Below are positions 15,736-24,997 of a stretch of DNA of 64,000 nucleotides, piece after piece. The notes below the pieces were generated by a model, which did no database searches, was not told where the DNA came from, and was given only the letters and a program-made list of their open reading frames with translations. This DNA is from JACCSI01 sp035575715 (GTDB lineage Bacteria; Acidobacteriota; Vicinamibacteria; Vicinamibacterales; UBA2999): NCBI GenBank assembly GCA_035575715.1, contig DATLXN010000011.1:90309-154308 (forward strand). The letters run 5' to 3'. The position numbers were made by a program, and so were the translations under genes. Position 1 is the stretch's first letter, and each line of letters opens with the position of its first letter.

Positions 15736-18492
15736 TTGAACCACATGCTGCGGGCGCTCATATTCGGTGTGCTGATCGCTGTCGCGACGTCTGCTGACGC
15801 GCGACAAGCCACGCCTGCGCCGACCGCCGAAGATCTGTCGATCCTCGCATTCCTGCAAGCCGTCGAAACCTCCGTCTCGCTCACCGACCGTACCGCATGG
15901 CTCGACCTGCTATCGACTAATGCCAATCGCGATGCCGCGATAGAGTTTTTTGATTCGATGGTGCCGCCGGGCGTGACCCGCGCTGTGGTTCGCGAACGTG
16001 ATCGCTCGTCGTTGATGGGTGCGTTACCCGGCGATGGTTATCGACTGGTCGCAGATGTTTTTACCGAGATGGGGGGGCGCGGTCGGATTACGACCTGGAG
16101 TTTGGATATCCGTCGCCCGCGCGACTCTACCGAGCGGCAACCATGGCGGCTCATCGGCCAGGACAAACTCTCGGCGGTGGAAGGGCTGCACCGTCTTTCA
16201 CTCCATCCCCAGAAACAATTCACTGCGCGCGACCTCAGCATCAAGTCGGTCGACTTCGAACTCAAACTGCCGGCCGGCGAGGTGTTCGTCGCTGAGACCA
16301 CGGAAGGCGTCACGGCGCTGGTACTGATTGGCGACGGGACGATGAGCTTTGCGCCGGCGCCGGCCGAAGAGCGCGGGCAAGTCCGCCTGTTCGCGGGCGC
16401 GGACACCATCGAGACGCCTTTTAGCGCCGCGTATCTGCGATTGAATCCGTTTGAGTTCGAGCAGCAACTGAAAGGGCCGACGTTGACGCCGGCAACGCCC
16501 GACACGCGCGCGTTACGGCGCGCCCAGGTAGTGTTCGACGAGGAGGTCGGCAAATCGTTCAGCCTCAATTTGCAAGACCTCAGCCGCGACAATTGGTCGT
16601 TGTTGCCGCAGGCAGGCGACTTTCTCGCCGAGGTCCGGACTCGTCGCTTTGGCACGCTCACCTTCGCCCGCTCAGCCGGCGAGGCGGAGGATGTCACCTT
16701 GTTTCATCGCGCGCGCAAGAAGAACGTGTCGGCGTACGCCTCGGAGACCAAGCTAAGCAGCCGTGGCCGGTTCTTCAATGAGGACGACCTGGTCGAGTAT
16801 GACGTGGTCGATTACAACATCGACGCGACGTTTTATCCCGAGCGCGAATGGATGGAAGGCCGTGCCAAGGTCAAGATTCGGGTCAAGGCCTACGCGATTG
16901 CCGCGCTGACCTTGAAGCTCGCTGAAGAACTGACCGTCCAATCATTGTCCAGCGATGAACTGGGACGCCTGATGTTCTTGCGCGTCCGTCATCAGGACAA
17001 CGTGATCGTCAACCTGCCGTCACCGGTGGCGCGCGATCTCGAGCTCAATCTGAACATTACCTACGCCGGCCGCGTTCGCCGCCAGGCCATCGAAGAAGAA
17101 TCGATTGGCGTCCAAGCCGGCGGCGGGCGCAACTCGCAGGAACGCGCCGACGTGCCGTATATCCCGGCGGAACCCCACTGGTTATTCAGTAGCCGCAGTC
17201 ACTGGTATCCGCAAAATCAAGTCAGCGACTACGCGACCGCGACGATTCGCTTTACGGTACCCGGCGATCACGCGGTCGTCGCCAGCGGCGTGCTCGCGTC
17301 AGGAGCGCCGCTGCTCGCCGCGCCGGCCGCCGTCGGCCAACTGCGCCGTGCGACCTATATCTTCACCGCGAGCCAGCCGGTGCGCTATCTCGGCGCAGTG
17401 GTCAGCCGTTTTGTCCGCGTCGATACCGCAACCGTGGCACTGGACATTGTCCCGCCGCCCGCACCGCTGGCGAAAGAGCTGGTCGTTGACGGTGCACCCG
17501 GAATGCTGGTGCCGGCACTCGGCTCACGCAATACCGTGACGCTCGCGATCGAAGCCAATCGCCGCCAACAGGATCGCGGGCGCGACATCGTCGGCACCGC
17601 CGCGGACATTCTCCGGCTCTACGCAGCGACGGTTGGCGATGTGCCCTACGACGCGATGACGATCGCGATGGTCGAGGACGACCGGCCCGGTGGCCATTCA
17701 CCTGGCTACTTCGCGATGCTCAACAACCCGTCGCCGGTGACGCCGTTTTTGTTTCGTAACGACCCCGCGGTATTCACCACTTTTCCCGAGTTCTACATCG
17801 CCCACGAGATTGCCCATCAGTGGTGGGGTCAGGCGGTCGGGTGGAAGAATTATCACGAGCAGTGGCTCAGTGAAGGCTTCGCGCAGTACTTTGCCGCGCT
17901 GTATGCCAGGGAACGTCGCGGCGAGCCAACCTTTCGTGAGGTCCTGCGTCAGTTCCGCCGCTGGGCGATGGACCAATCCGATCAGGGGGCGGTCTACCTT
18001 GGTTACCGCCTCGGCCATATCAAGAGCGACAGCAGAGTCTTCCGCGCGCTGGTCTACAACAAGGGCGCCTCGGTGCTCCACATGCTGCGCCGCTTGATTG
18101 GCGACGATGCCTTCTTCAAAGGGGTGCGGCGCTATTACGCGGACAACCGCTTCAGGAAGGCCGGCACCGAGGATTTACAACGCGCCATGGAAGCCGAGGC
18201 CGGCCGGTCGCTCGAAAGGTTCTTCGAGCGGTGGATTTATCAGTCCGGGCTGCCGCGCGTTCGCTATTCGACGGCGGTGGAAGGCCCTGAACTGGTGGTG
18301 CGTTTCGAACAAATCGGCGACGTCTATGACGTGCCGGTGACCGTGACGTTGCATTACGGCGAAAAGGCCGTCGAGGAAGTCGTGATGCTCACCGAAGGGA
18401 CAGTCGAGAAACGCATCGCGCTTACCGGCGCCTTACGCAACGTCGAGATCAATGCCGATCATGCTGCGTTGGGGACTTTTGATAAGAGGTGA
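15736..18492 (+). CDS. Secreted M1-family metallopeptidase
   Basis: A 918-residue protein with a signal peptide (MLRALIFGVLIAVATSADA). The N-terminal 330 residues are an extra beta-rich region, followed by the M1 beta-sandwich and a catalytic domain with the zinc motif HEIAHQWWGQ and the downstream Glu in WLSEGFAQYF. The usual GxMEN exopeptidase loop is replaced by GHSPGYFAMLNNP, so cleavage from free amino ends may be altered. HEAT-like C-terminal sequence ends the protein. The start is TTG 15736 or ATG 15745; both keep the signal peptide. It has no operon partner on this strand. Confidence 0.87.
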   Translation: MNHMLRALIFGVLIAVATSADARQATPAPTAEDLSILAFLQAVETSVSLTDRTAWLDLLSTNANRDAAIEFFDSMVPPGVTRAVVRERDRSSLMGALPGDGYRLVADVFTEMGGRGRITTWSLDIRRPRDSTERQPWRLIGQDKLSAVEGLHRLSLHPQKQFTARDLSIKSVDFELKLPAGEVFVAETTEGVTALVLIGDGTMSFAPAPAEERGQVRLFAGADTIETPFSAAYLRLNPFEFEQQLKGPTLTPATPDTRALRRAQVVFDEEVGKSFSLNLQDLSRDNWSLLPQAGDFLAEVRTRRFGTLTFARSAGEAEDVTLFHRARKKNVSAYASETKLSSRGRFFNEDDLVEYDVVDYNIDATFYPEREWMEGRAKVKIRVKAYAIAALTLKLAEELTVQSLSSDELGRLMFLRVRHQDNVIVNLPSPVARDLELNLNITYAGRVRRQAIEEESIGVQAGGGRNSQERADVPYIPAEPHWLFSSRSHWYPQNQVSDYATATIRFTVPGDHAVVASGVLASGAPLLAAPAAVGQLRRATYIFTASQPVRYLGAVVSRFVRVDTATVALDIVPPPAPLAKELVVDGAPGMLVPALGSRNTVTLAIEANRRQQDRGRDIVGTAADILRLYAATVGDVPYDAMTIAMVEDDRPGGHSPGYFAMLNNPSPVTPFLFRNDPAVFTTFPEFYIAHEIAHQWWGQAVGWKNYHEQWLSEGFAQYFAALYARERRGEPTFREVLRQFRRWAMDQSDQGAVYLGYRLGHIKSDSRVFRALVYNKGASVLHMLRRLIGDDAFFKGVRRYYADNRFRKAGTEDLQRAMEAEAGRSLERFFERWIYQSGLPRVRYSTAVEGPELVVRFEQIGDVYDVPVTVTLHYGEKAVEEVVMLTEGTVEKRIALTGALRNVEINADHAALGTFDKR

Positions 18493-18493
18493 A

Positions 18494-18567
18494 GACCCGC
18501 GCTCCGCGCGGGCAGGACTGGCGGCGCTCCGCGCGCCAGCAGGAGCCTCGCCGTTCGGCTCGCCTAG
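18494..18567. repeat. Cluster of palindromic GC-rich repeats
   Basis: Three adjacent small palindromes: cccgcgctccgcgcggg, tggcggcgctccgcgcgcca, and ggagcctcgccgttcggctcgcct. They fill the gap between the convergent M1 peptidase and the minus-strand operon, and they could act as a bidirectional stop. Confidence 0.65.
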
Positions 18568-18568
18568 C

Positions 18569-18985
18569 TCACGGCAAGTAAACGCCAGCGACGCGCATCG
18601 GCCCCCTCGCCTCCAGCCGCTCGCACACGACATAGAACCGCGTCCCGTCGACCAGGTACGCGCGGGTGTGCCGCTCGCCGAATTCACTGGTGCTGACATG
18701 CGGCGGGCCTTCGCCGAACTTGTCTGGCACCACGGTGCTCAAGCGCGTGTGCAGATCGCCGAGACGAATCTCGCGACCGTCGAGCAGCAGCATCACCGGC
18801 ACATTGGTCGCGCCTGACGGCACCCCGGGCGGCAGGCCGTTGGCGTCGTCCACCAGCGCGGCCTCCACCTGCGGACCAAGGAGCCGTTGGACCGGCACGG
18901 AAATCAGCCAGATCAGAAGGACGACAGCAAGCGCAGCGGCAGCCCATTCGAAGAAAGAGCCGATGCGCAAGCGGCGTTCTTCCAC
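18569..18985 (-). CDS. Single-span membrane protein of unknown function, last gene of the YaiO operon
   Basis: A 138-residue protein beginning at a GTG (VEERRLRIGSFFEW). One hydrophobic helix (AAAALAVVLLIWLISVPV) is followed by a periplasmic domain of about 100 residues containing VPVMLLLDGREIRLGDLHTRLS and TRAYLVDGTRFYVVCERLE. I do not recognise a family. The open frame extends 12 codons further upstream through the taatctgtctaatctgtgg repeat, which I treat as non-coding. It is 71 bases downstream of the polytopic gene and probably co-transcribed. Confidence 0.6.
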   Translation of the reverse strand: MEERRLRIGSFFEWAAAALAVVLLIWLISVPVQRLLGPQVEAALVDDANGLPPGVPSGATNVPVMLLLDGREIRLGDLHTRLSTVVPDKFGEGPPHVSTSEFGERHTRAYLVDGTRFYVVCERLEARGPMRVAGVYLP

Positions 18986-19056
18986 GCCACAGATTAGACA
19001 GATTAAAGAGCAGCGGCGCAAACTCAGCCGCAGCCCGGGCAGCGAACGGCGCAGCC

Positions 19057-20127
19057 TCAGCGGTTGAGCGTGAGCCAGCCGAGATAAACGCCGAGCGTGG
19101 CGAGTGACAGGAGGAAAAACACTGCCGGTTCACCCGCGCCGGCCATCCGGACAAAGCGGAACCACGCCGCGAGCACGAGCAGCGACACGGCAAGCGCGCC
19201 CACCTGGGTGGCAAGCGCCCCAATCACAACCAGCCACAGGACCAGCATCACGGCCGACGCGGTCATCACCCGGGGCGCCAAACCGCCAAGCACGCGCTCG
19301 ACTGCATCGTGTTCGGTCCACGTCACCCGCAGGCCTCGGGCCACCAGCGCGAACACCGAGACGACGGCCGTGGCGCCGGCAATGACGTCGATCCACCACC
19401 CTGACTGCATCACCAACGGTAATAACCCGCTGCGCAGAATGACCGTCAGCGCGGCGATCAGCAACAGTGCCGCGCCGGCGACTTCCACCCGTCGCGATTG
19501 CGTCAAGTCGCCAACCGCACGGACCGTGGTGAGCAGCAGGAAGATGGCGATAAACACCAGCAGTTGCCAGAGGGCCGTGGTCACGACGGCCGCGGGAGTG
19601 GCAGTCAGCAGGTTCAGATCGCGGACCGCCACATAGCTCAACGTCATCAGCGTGATGGCCAGTGCTGCTCCGACGCAGGCAAAAAAATCGGACGCGTGGC
19701 GCGCTTCGGGCGGGTTGTCGCTAATCGGCTCAGCGTAGACAAGGTCGACCACTGCGAGGAAGGCGATGGGAATCAGCGCAATCAGCACGGCGCCATCGGC
19801 CGCCGGTCCGGCTCGCAGCGGATGGAGTGCTGGTAATAGAAACGGTGTGGCGGTAATCGCCGCCCACGCGGCCGCGACCAGGCCGAGCGCCACGCCCTGT
19901 CCGGTGGTCTTCGGCCGCGCACCCAGTAGCGCCAGCACGATATAGACGGCGAGTACACCGAGTGACACGTACGGCCACGTGTCCGCGAAGCGGGCGATGC
20001 CCTCCGCGAGGGGACCGCTCACCCACTGCGCATAGCTGAACGCCTGGGAGACCGACAGCGCGTAAGCTGCCACCGCAAACCAGAACACCACACCGACCAG
20101 TTGTCCGAAGTGCGCAAACACGATCAT
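19057..20127 (-). CDS. Polytopic membrane protein of the YaiO operon, unknown function
   Basis: A 356-residue protein with about nine to ten hydrophobic segments evenly spread along the chain and no recognised catalytic motif. Its ATG at 20127 overlaps the TGA of the upstream TPR gene (ATGA), which fixes the start and indicates translational coupling. Short polar loops contain many arginines, giving an inside-positive pattern. The context with a YaiO-type barrel and a TPR protein suggests a part in envelope or polysaccharide export, but nothing in the sequence proves this. Confidence 0.65.
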   Translation of the reverse strand: MIVFAHFGQLVGVVFWFAVAAYALSVSQAFSYAQWVSGPLAEGIARFADTWPYVSLGVLAVYIVLALLGARPKTTGQGVALGLVAAAWAAITATPFLLPALHPLRAGPAADGAVLIALIPIAFLAVVDLVYAEPISDNPPEARHASDFFACVGAALAITLMTLSYVAVRDLNLLTATPAAVVTTALWQLLVFIAIFLLLTTVRAVGDLTQSRRVEVAGAALLLIAALTVILRSGLLPLVMQSGWWIDVIAGATAVVSVFALVARGLRVTWTEHDAVERVLGGLAPRVMTASAVMLVLWLVVIGALATQVGALAVSLLVLAAWFRFVRMAGAGEPAVFFLLSLATLGVYLGWLTLNR

Positions 20128-20575
20128 CTCGGAGCCATTCTCGTCGGCGCCATCGCCCAGCAACGCTCGCGGGCACTGACTGCCTGGTCCACTTGTTGTG
20201 CCGCTTCATAGGCGTTGGCGACGCCGGGCAGGCGTCAGCCGGCGTCGGCGAATGCTCGATGAAGCGTTCCCACGCCGCGGCCTCCTCGGCACGCCGCTGC
20301 AGGCGCTGATAAATCAGCGCCAGGCGTTCGATATAGACCGGGGTGGTGGGATGCAGTTCGACCAGCGCGCGCGTCGGGGTCAGTGCCTCCTCATAACGTT
20401 GCTGGACAAAATAATCGCGACTCGTTCGCAACAGGGAGTCGGCATTCACCGGACGCGCTGGCTGATTGGTCACAATTCGTGACGACTGCGCCAACGCGGC
20501 CGGCGTCATCAACGCCCAGGTGAACAGCGCCAGTACCAGCAGCGCGCAGAACAGACGAGCCACGGGAGAGTCCAT
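20124..20575 (-). pseudogene. Exported TPR protein, frameshifted near its 3' end
   Basis: The gene starts at ATG 20575 with a signal peptide (MDSPVARLFCALLVLALFTWALM...ALAQ), then one to two TPR-like helices (SRDYFVQQRYEEALTPTRALVELHP, YIERLALIYQRLQRRAEEAAAWERFIEHSP). At about 20231 the frame is lost: the other frame continues the TPR pattern (NAYEAAQQVDQAVSARERC) and ends at a TGA overlapping the next gene's ATG. Restoring one missing G gives a 150-residue protein. The neat overlap with both neighbours suggests the gene was recently intact, or that this is an assembly error. Confidence 0.65.
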
Positions 20576-21678
20576 CAAAAGCGGACCGACAAACCGGTTC
20601 CGATCGTCGCCTGCCACAACGGGGTGGCAAGATCCTGGCGGCTCGCGCCGGCGTCGAACTGAATACGCACCCGTGGTGAGACCAGCGCGTCGATCTGCAG
20701 CCGCGCCGTGTCGGAGGCTAGTTCCCTCAGGTCGCCGACGCCGCGCACTTCCTCTCGCGTCAGACCGTGGCTGACGGTCACGCCAATGAAACTGGTGCCA
20801 TCGGCGCCAAAGTAGCGCCGGACGATGGCGTGCCCCGAGGTCGAATCGAGCGCGCCAGGGCCAGGGATTTGATAACCCTTCGCCGTCACCATCCAACTGC
20901 CGATGTATTTTGTGATGCTGGCGACGTAGATATCAGTGGGCCGCGCGAACTGTAAGCGCCGGTAGCCCGCGGACAGTTCGAATCCGCGGCCGACGCTCTG
21001 GTACAGGTCCAGGGCGAGACGGTTTTTTGGGTAAAGCGCATGGTCTGGCGCTGTCCCGAACCCAATGAAGGCGTAGGTCCCGGCGCGAAACACCGGATAA
21101 AACTCGACTTCGATTTGCTCATCGTCGAGGCCAAAGCGATCGGCGCGGCTGCCGCGGACGACGACCGAGCCCGCCATGGTCTGCCGCGTCACGGTCAGCG
21201 CCTGTTCGTTCCAATTGGCGCGCCCGAGGTTGAAACGGTCGTGGACGACGGCGACGCCCACCGACCACGGACGATCGGCCGCATCGAGCCGTTGGCGCAC
21301 CGCGCGCGCTGGCGGATTACCCGCATCACGCTGCAGGATGTAGTCGGCCTGGGCGCGTGCTTCACCGGCTCGGCCGGTCCACCACTCCACGTTCATCAAC
21401 CCCACGCGTGCGTCGAGATAGTCGGGCGCCACCGCCAGGACCGCAAGCAGCTCGCGTCGCGCGTCGTCGTAGCGGCGCTCCCACGACAGCATCAGTCCGT
21501 ACAACAGGCGCGCATCGACATCAGCCGGCGTCGTCGTCAGGTGCGATTCGAGGAGAGCCAGGCCTGCAGTTCTTGACTCGGCCGCACGCGCGCGAGTCAA
21601 GACGTCCTGTGCCGACGCAGCGGACCCCACGACCACGGTCAGGACACAGACCGTAAGCAACTGACGGAGAACTTTCAC
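20575..21678 (-). CDS. YaiO-family outer-membrane protein (TPR plus beta-barrel)
   Basis: A 367-residue protein starting at GTG 21678. A signal peptide (MKVLRQLLTVCVLTVVVGSAASAQ) is followed by TPR-like helices (residues 30-130, with YGLMLSWERRYDDARREL and VGLMNVEWWTGRAGEA) and a C-terminal beta-barrel with alternating strands ending TGLSVRF, the usual terminal Phe. This architecture is that of the YaiO family, found near polysaccharide synthesis genes. It leads the minus-strand operon; its TGA shares one base with the ATG of the TPR gene. A TAnnnT element eight bases upstream of the GTG suggests a leaderless start. Confidence 0.8.
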   Translation of the reverse strand: MKVLRQLLTVCVLTVVVGSAASAQDVLTRARAAESRTAGLALLESHLTTTPADVDARLLYGLMLSWERRYDDARRELLAVLAVAPDYLDARVGLMNVEWWTGRAGEARAQADYILQRDAGNPPARAVRQRLDAADRPWSVGVAVVHDRFNLGRANWNEQALTVTRQTMAGSVVVRGSRADRFGLDDEQIEVEFYPVFRAGTYAFIGFGTAPDHALYPKNRLALDLYQSVGRGFELSAGYRRLQFARPTDIYVASITKYIGSWMVTAKGYQIPGPGALDSTSGHAIVRRYFGADGTSFIGVTVSHGLTREEVRGVGDLRELASDTARLQIDALVSPRVRIQFDAGASRQDLATPLWQATIGTGLSVRF

Positions 21679-21686
21679 GCGGCAAC

Positions 21687-21692
21687 AGATTA
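21687..21692 (-). promoter_or_regulatory. Leaderless -10 element, YaiO operon
   Basis: TAATCT on the minus strand ends eight bases before the GTG at 21678. It is divergent from the element for nuoG at 21708-21713, so both transcripts start within about 40 bases of each other. Confidence 0.45.
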
Positions 21693-21707
21693 CCCCAGCG
21701 CCTTTGA

Positions 21708-21713
21708 TATGAT
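21708..21713 (+). promoter_or_regulatory. Leaderless -10 element, nuoG
   Basis: TATGAT ends six bases before the TTG at 21720. The spacing favours TTG 21720 over ATG 21726 as the true start. Confidence 0.5.
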
Positions 21714-21719
21714 CCTCAT

Positions 21720-23555
21720 TTGCCTATGGAAACCGTCACGCTGACTATCGACGGGCGTCAATTGACCGTGCCGAAAGGCACGACCGTGCTGCAGGCTTCA
21801 ATCGAAGCCGGCATCCAGGTGCCGTATTACTGTTATCACCCGGGCCTGGGCATCGACGCGTCGTGCCGGGTCTGCCTCGTCAAGATCGAGAAGATGCCCA
21901 AGCTGCAGACGTCCTGTTCGACGCCGGCCGCCGAAGGCATGGTGGTGCACACCACGGATGCGGAGTCGGTCGAAGGGCGTGCCGGTGTCTTCGAGTTTCT
22001 GCTGATCAACCACCCGCTCGATTGTCCGGTCTGCGACAAAGGCGGCGAGTGCCCGCTCCAGGACTTTTCGTATCGCTTTGGCAACGCCGAAAGCCGGATG
22101 GACTTTCCGCGCCGCACTTTCGACGGTGAAGGCGTCCGCGCCGATGTCGACTTCGGCCCGACCCTGATGCTCAACCGCAACCGCTGCATCCTGTGCACCC
22201 GGTGTTCGCGCTTCATGCGCGAAGTCGATGGCGACGCGCAAATTGGCATTACCGACCGCGGCAACGGCAGCGAGATCGCGACGTTCAACGAACAGGGTGT
22301 GCACTCGATCCTGTCGGGCAACTTGATGGACGTCTGCCCGGTCGGGGCGATCACCACCCGGCAGTATCGATTCCGTTCGCGACCGTGGGATAACCCGCAC
22401 GCGGTCGACACCATCTGCACGCTGTGTGAGAAGGGCTGCAACACCACCGCCTGGATCAAGGCCAAGCCCGAATGGGCCAAAGGCTCGCAGTTGATTCGCA
22501 TGACGCCGCGCTACAACCCGGCGGTCAACGACTTCTGGATGTGCGACATCGGTCGTTTCCAATACACCTGGGTCGAAGGCGAAGGGCGCCTGCGCAAGCC
22601 GATGGTCCTCGGCAAGGACGGCGTCCATCAGGTGTCGACGTGGAAAGACGCGCTGATGCGGGTCCGAGACCTGGTCGACGCGGCGGGACGGCGCGATCCC
22701 GGAGCGGTGCGCCTGCTGACGTCGGCGCATGCGTCACACGAAGAGCTGTTCCTGTTGAAGCAACTCGCCGAAGGCATGAAAGGTGAGGGCGGCGGCCAGC
22801 ACGTCCACGTCACGTGGCGCCGCAGTGAGAAGCCACAGCCCGCCGACACCAAGTTCCGCGTCCCGGCCACAGATGCGCCGAATGTCCACGGCGGGCAGGC
22901 GTTGGGCCTGACCATGGCCGTCGGGCCGGAGGGCGACGCCGACTTGTCCGCATTGCGCACTGCCATCGAACAGGGCGGCGTTGAAGTGCTCTACGTGTTC
23001 GACCCGGGCCCCGATGGCTCAATGGGCGACATTAGCTGGTTACTGGAACTGAAGTCCTCAGGCCGCCTGCCGGTGGTGATCTACGAGGGCGTCCAGACCA
23101 CTGCTCTGGCACGTCTTGCCGACGTCGTGCTCCCCGGCGCGGCGTGGGTCGAGAAAGACGCGACCTACACCAACGAGAAGGGTCTCATTCAGGCCGCGTC
23201 CAAAGTGCTCAATCCCCCGGGCGAGGCTGTCGAAGACTGGCAAATCATCACCAGCGTCGCCGCGTCGCTCGGGCTGCCATTCACTTACAAGAGTTCCAGC
23301 GAAGTGCGCACCCAGCTCGCCAGCGCCATGACGGCGACGCCGGGCTACGAGACGCTCACCGGTCAGGTGTTCAGCCGGCCGCTGCCGCTGCAGCACTGGC
23401 TGCAGGCCAGCAATCCCATGGAACGGTGGAAGTGGAACGTCATGTTCCAGGACCTGCCGCCGGTCAAGGGGCACAACGTGCAGATGGAATCGACACCGCA
23501 GCCGTCGGTTATACCGCTCAAGCTGGTGACTGACGAGATTTCACACGGTCATTAG
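21720..23555 (+). CDS. nuoG: NADH-quinone oxidoreductase subunit G
   Basis: A 611-residue iron-sulfur subunit of complex I. Residues 1-80 are a [2Fe-2S] ferredoxin domain (CYHPGLGIDASCRVC, then a later Cys in LQTSCSTP). Next come the His-Cys3 region (HPLDCPVCDKGGECPLQD), a second cluster (NRCILCTRCSRFMREVDG ... MDVCPVGAI), and CTLCEKGCNTT at the start of a molybdopterin-oxidoreductase-like domain, which is shorter than in E. coli. It passes electrons from NADH along the cluster chain at the membrane. No other nuo gene is in the window, so this copy stands apart from any nuo operon. It overlaps the tail of folA by four bases. Confidence 0.88.
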   Translation: MPMETVTLTIDGRQLTVPKGTTVLQASIEAGIQVPYYCYHPGLGIDASCRVCLVKIEKMPKLQTSCSTPAAEGMVVHTTDAESVEGRAGVFEFLLINHPLDCPVCDKGGECPLQDFSYRFGNAESRMDFPRRTFDGEGVRADVDFGPTLMLNRNRCILCTRCSRFMREVDGDAQIGITDRGNGSEIATFNEQGVHSILSGNLMDVCPVGAITTRQYRFRSRPWDNPHAVDTICTLCEKGCNTTAWIKAKPEWAKGSQLIRMTPRYNPAVNDFWMCDIGRFQYTWVEGEGRLRKPMVLGKDGVHQVSTWKDALMRVRDLVDAAGRRDPGAVRLLTSAHASHEELFLLKQLAEGMKGEGGGQHVHVTWRRSEKPQPADTKFRVPATDAPNVHGGQALGLTMAVGPEGDADLSALRTAIEQGGVEVLYVFDPGPDGSMGDISWLLELKSSGRLPVVIYEGVQTTALARLADVVLPGAAWVEKDATYTNEKGLIQAASKVLNPPGEAVEDWQIITSVAASLGLPFTYKSSSEVRTQLASAMTATPGYETLTGQVFSRPLPLQHWLQASNPMERWKWNVMFQDLPPVKGHNVQMESTPQPSVIPLKLVTDEISHGH

Positions 23556-24073
23556 TCAGTCGCCGGTCGCCGGTCGTCGGTCGTCGGTCGTCTTGCCAGC
23601 AAGCTGTAGCGATACCCAAACGCGTGACTGTCGTCGGCTGAAAAGGCTTCAGCCGACACTTCCTTCCACTCGCTCAGGTCGATCTCCGGCATCACGACAT
23701 CACCCGCCGGTTCGGCATCAACGATCGTCAGGTGCAGCGTCGACGCTATCGGCAGCGCCTCGCGGAAGATGTCGGCGCCGCCAATCACAAAGACCTCGTC
23801 ATCACCCACGCAAGCATGCAGCGCTTGGTCAAACGAGTGCGCGACGATTGCGCCAGGCACTGAGTAGCCACGCTGTCGCGTGACGATCACCGTCGTCCGT
23901 CCCGGCAGCAACCGGTTGATCGACTCGTAGGTCTTCCTGCCCATCACAATGTGATGACCCATCGTCAAGCGCTTGAACATCTTCAGTTCATTCGGGAGAT
24001 GCCACGGGATCTTCCCGTTCGCGCCGATGACGCGGTTCCTGGCCATGGCGACGATGACGCTGATCACGGGCAA
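23552..24073 (-). CDS. folA: Dihydrofolate reductase
   Basis: A 173-residue enzyme with the full DHFR pattern: VIVAMARNRVIGANGKIPWHLPNE (including the catalytic acid after PWHLP), MGRKTYESI, PGRTTVIVTRQ, and VFVIGGADIFREAL. It makes tetrahydrofolate with NADPH. The start is TTG 24073 or GTG 24067. The last dozen residues, RRPTTDDRRPATD, are encoded by a GTCGCCG/GTCGTCG heptamer repeat, so the natural C-terminus was extended by that repeat. It sits 68 bases downstream of thyA on the same strand, the standard pairing for folate recycling. Confidence 0.93.
   Translation of the reverse strand: MPVISVIVAMARNRVIGANGKIPWHLPNELKMFKRLTMGHHIVMGRKTYESINRLLPGRTTVIVTRQRGYSVPGAIVAHSFDQALHACVGDDEVFVIGGADIFREALPIASTLHLTIVDAEPAGDVVMPEIDLSEWKEVSAEAFSADDSHAFGYRYSLLARRPTTDDRRPATD
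23555..23593. repeat. GTCGCCG/GTCGTCG heptamer repeat at the end of folA
   Basis: About five units of a seven-base repeat between the convergent nuoG and folA stop codons, encoding the folA tail. Related copies occur at 34464-34502, 41615-41645 and 52037-52068. Confidence 0.85.
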
Positions 24074-24140
24074 CGCGGATGACGCAGATAAAACGGTTTG
24101 GAAGACAAAAGGCTTGTGTTCTTTCTGCGTGCCTGAGCGT

Positions 24141-24935
24141 TTAGACTGCGACAGCCGCCTTGATGGCCGGATGCGGGTCGTAACCCTCCAACGTAAAGTC
24201 GTCGAACCCGAATGTAAACAGATCTGTCACCGCCGGGTTCAGCCGCATTGTCGGCAGCTGTCGCGGCTCGCGTGACAACTGTTCGCGCGCCTGGTCGAGA
24301 TGATTGAGATAGAGGTGGGTGTCGCCAAACGTGTGGATGAATTCCCCCGCACGCAAGCCGGCCACCTGCGCGACCATCATCGTCAGCAGCGCATAAGACG
24401 CGATGTTGAATGGGACGCCCAGGAAGATATCGGCGCTACGCTGATAGAGCTGACAGGACAAGCGGCCGTCGGCGACGTAGAACTGAAACAGTGCGTGGCA
24501 CGGCATCAGAGCCATGCGATCGAGATCGGCCACGTTCCACGACGAGACGATCATCCGGCGCGAATCGGGCGTGCGGCGCAGCTGATCGAGCACCTGCGCC
24601 ACCTGGTCGATGTGGCGCCCGTCGGGGGCAGGCCACGAACGCCACTGATAGCCGTAGACCGGACCGAGATCACCGTTGGGATCGGCCCACTCGTCCCAAA
24701 TCCTCACGCCGTGCTCTTTCAGATAGCGGGTGTTGGTGTCGCCGCGCAGAAACCACAGCAGCTCGTGGACGATCGACTTGAGGTGAACCTTCTTGGTGGT
24801 GAGGAGCGGGAAGCCGGCCTCGAGATCGAAGCGTAGCTGTGCGCCGAACACGCTCAGCGTGCCGGTGCCCGTGCGATCGCTTTTACGCGCGCCACGTTCG
24901 AGGACGTGGGTCATCAGGTCGAGATAGGTGCGCAT
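24141..24935 (-). CDS. thyA: Thymidylate synthase
   Basis: A 264-residue enzyme, the standard ThyA length. Clear motifs are RTGTGTLSVFGAQLRFDL, the active-site Cys in LMPCHALFQFYV, LYQRSADIFLGVPFNIASYA, and HTFGDTHLYLNHLDQ. It methylates dUMP to dTMP using 5,10-methylene-tetrahydrofolate, which becomes dihydrofolate for folA downstream. The ATG at 24935 begins the conserved MRTYLDLMTHVLERG. It is divergent from the GAF sensor operon at 24998. Confidence 0.96.
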   Translation of the reverse strand: MRTYLDLMTHVLERGARKSDRTGTGTLSVFGAQLRFDLEAGFPLLTTKKVHLKSIVHELLWFLRGDTNTRYLKEHGVRIWDEWADPNGDLGPVYGYQWRSWPAPDGRHIDQVAQVLDQLRRTPDSRRMIVSSWNVADLDRMALMPCHALFQFYVADGRLSCQLYQRSADIFLGVPFNIASYALLTMMVAQVAGLRAGEFIHTFGDTHLYLNHLDQAREQLSREPRQLPTMRLNPAVTDLFTFGFDDFTLEGYDPHPAIKAAVAV

Positions 24936-24984
24936 GATTGTGGCAGCCGCGCTGTTTCAAAGAATCTTACCGCCGAACTTCTGC

Positions 24985-24990
24985 TATTCT
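24985..24990 (+). promoter_or_regulatory. Leaderless -10 element, signalling/polysaccharide operon
   Basis: TATTCT ends seven bases before the GTG at 24998, with no Shine-Dalgarno between. It is the only visible promoter for the seven-and-a-half-kilobase operon that follows. Confidence 0.45.
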
Positions 24991-24997
24991 GTGGCTC

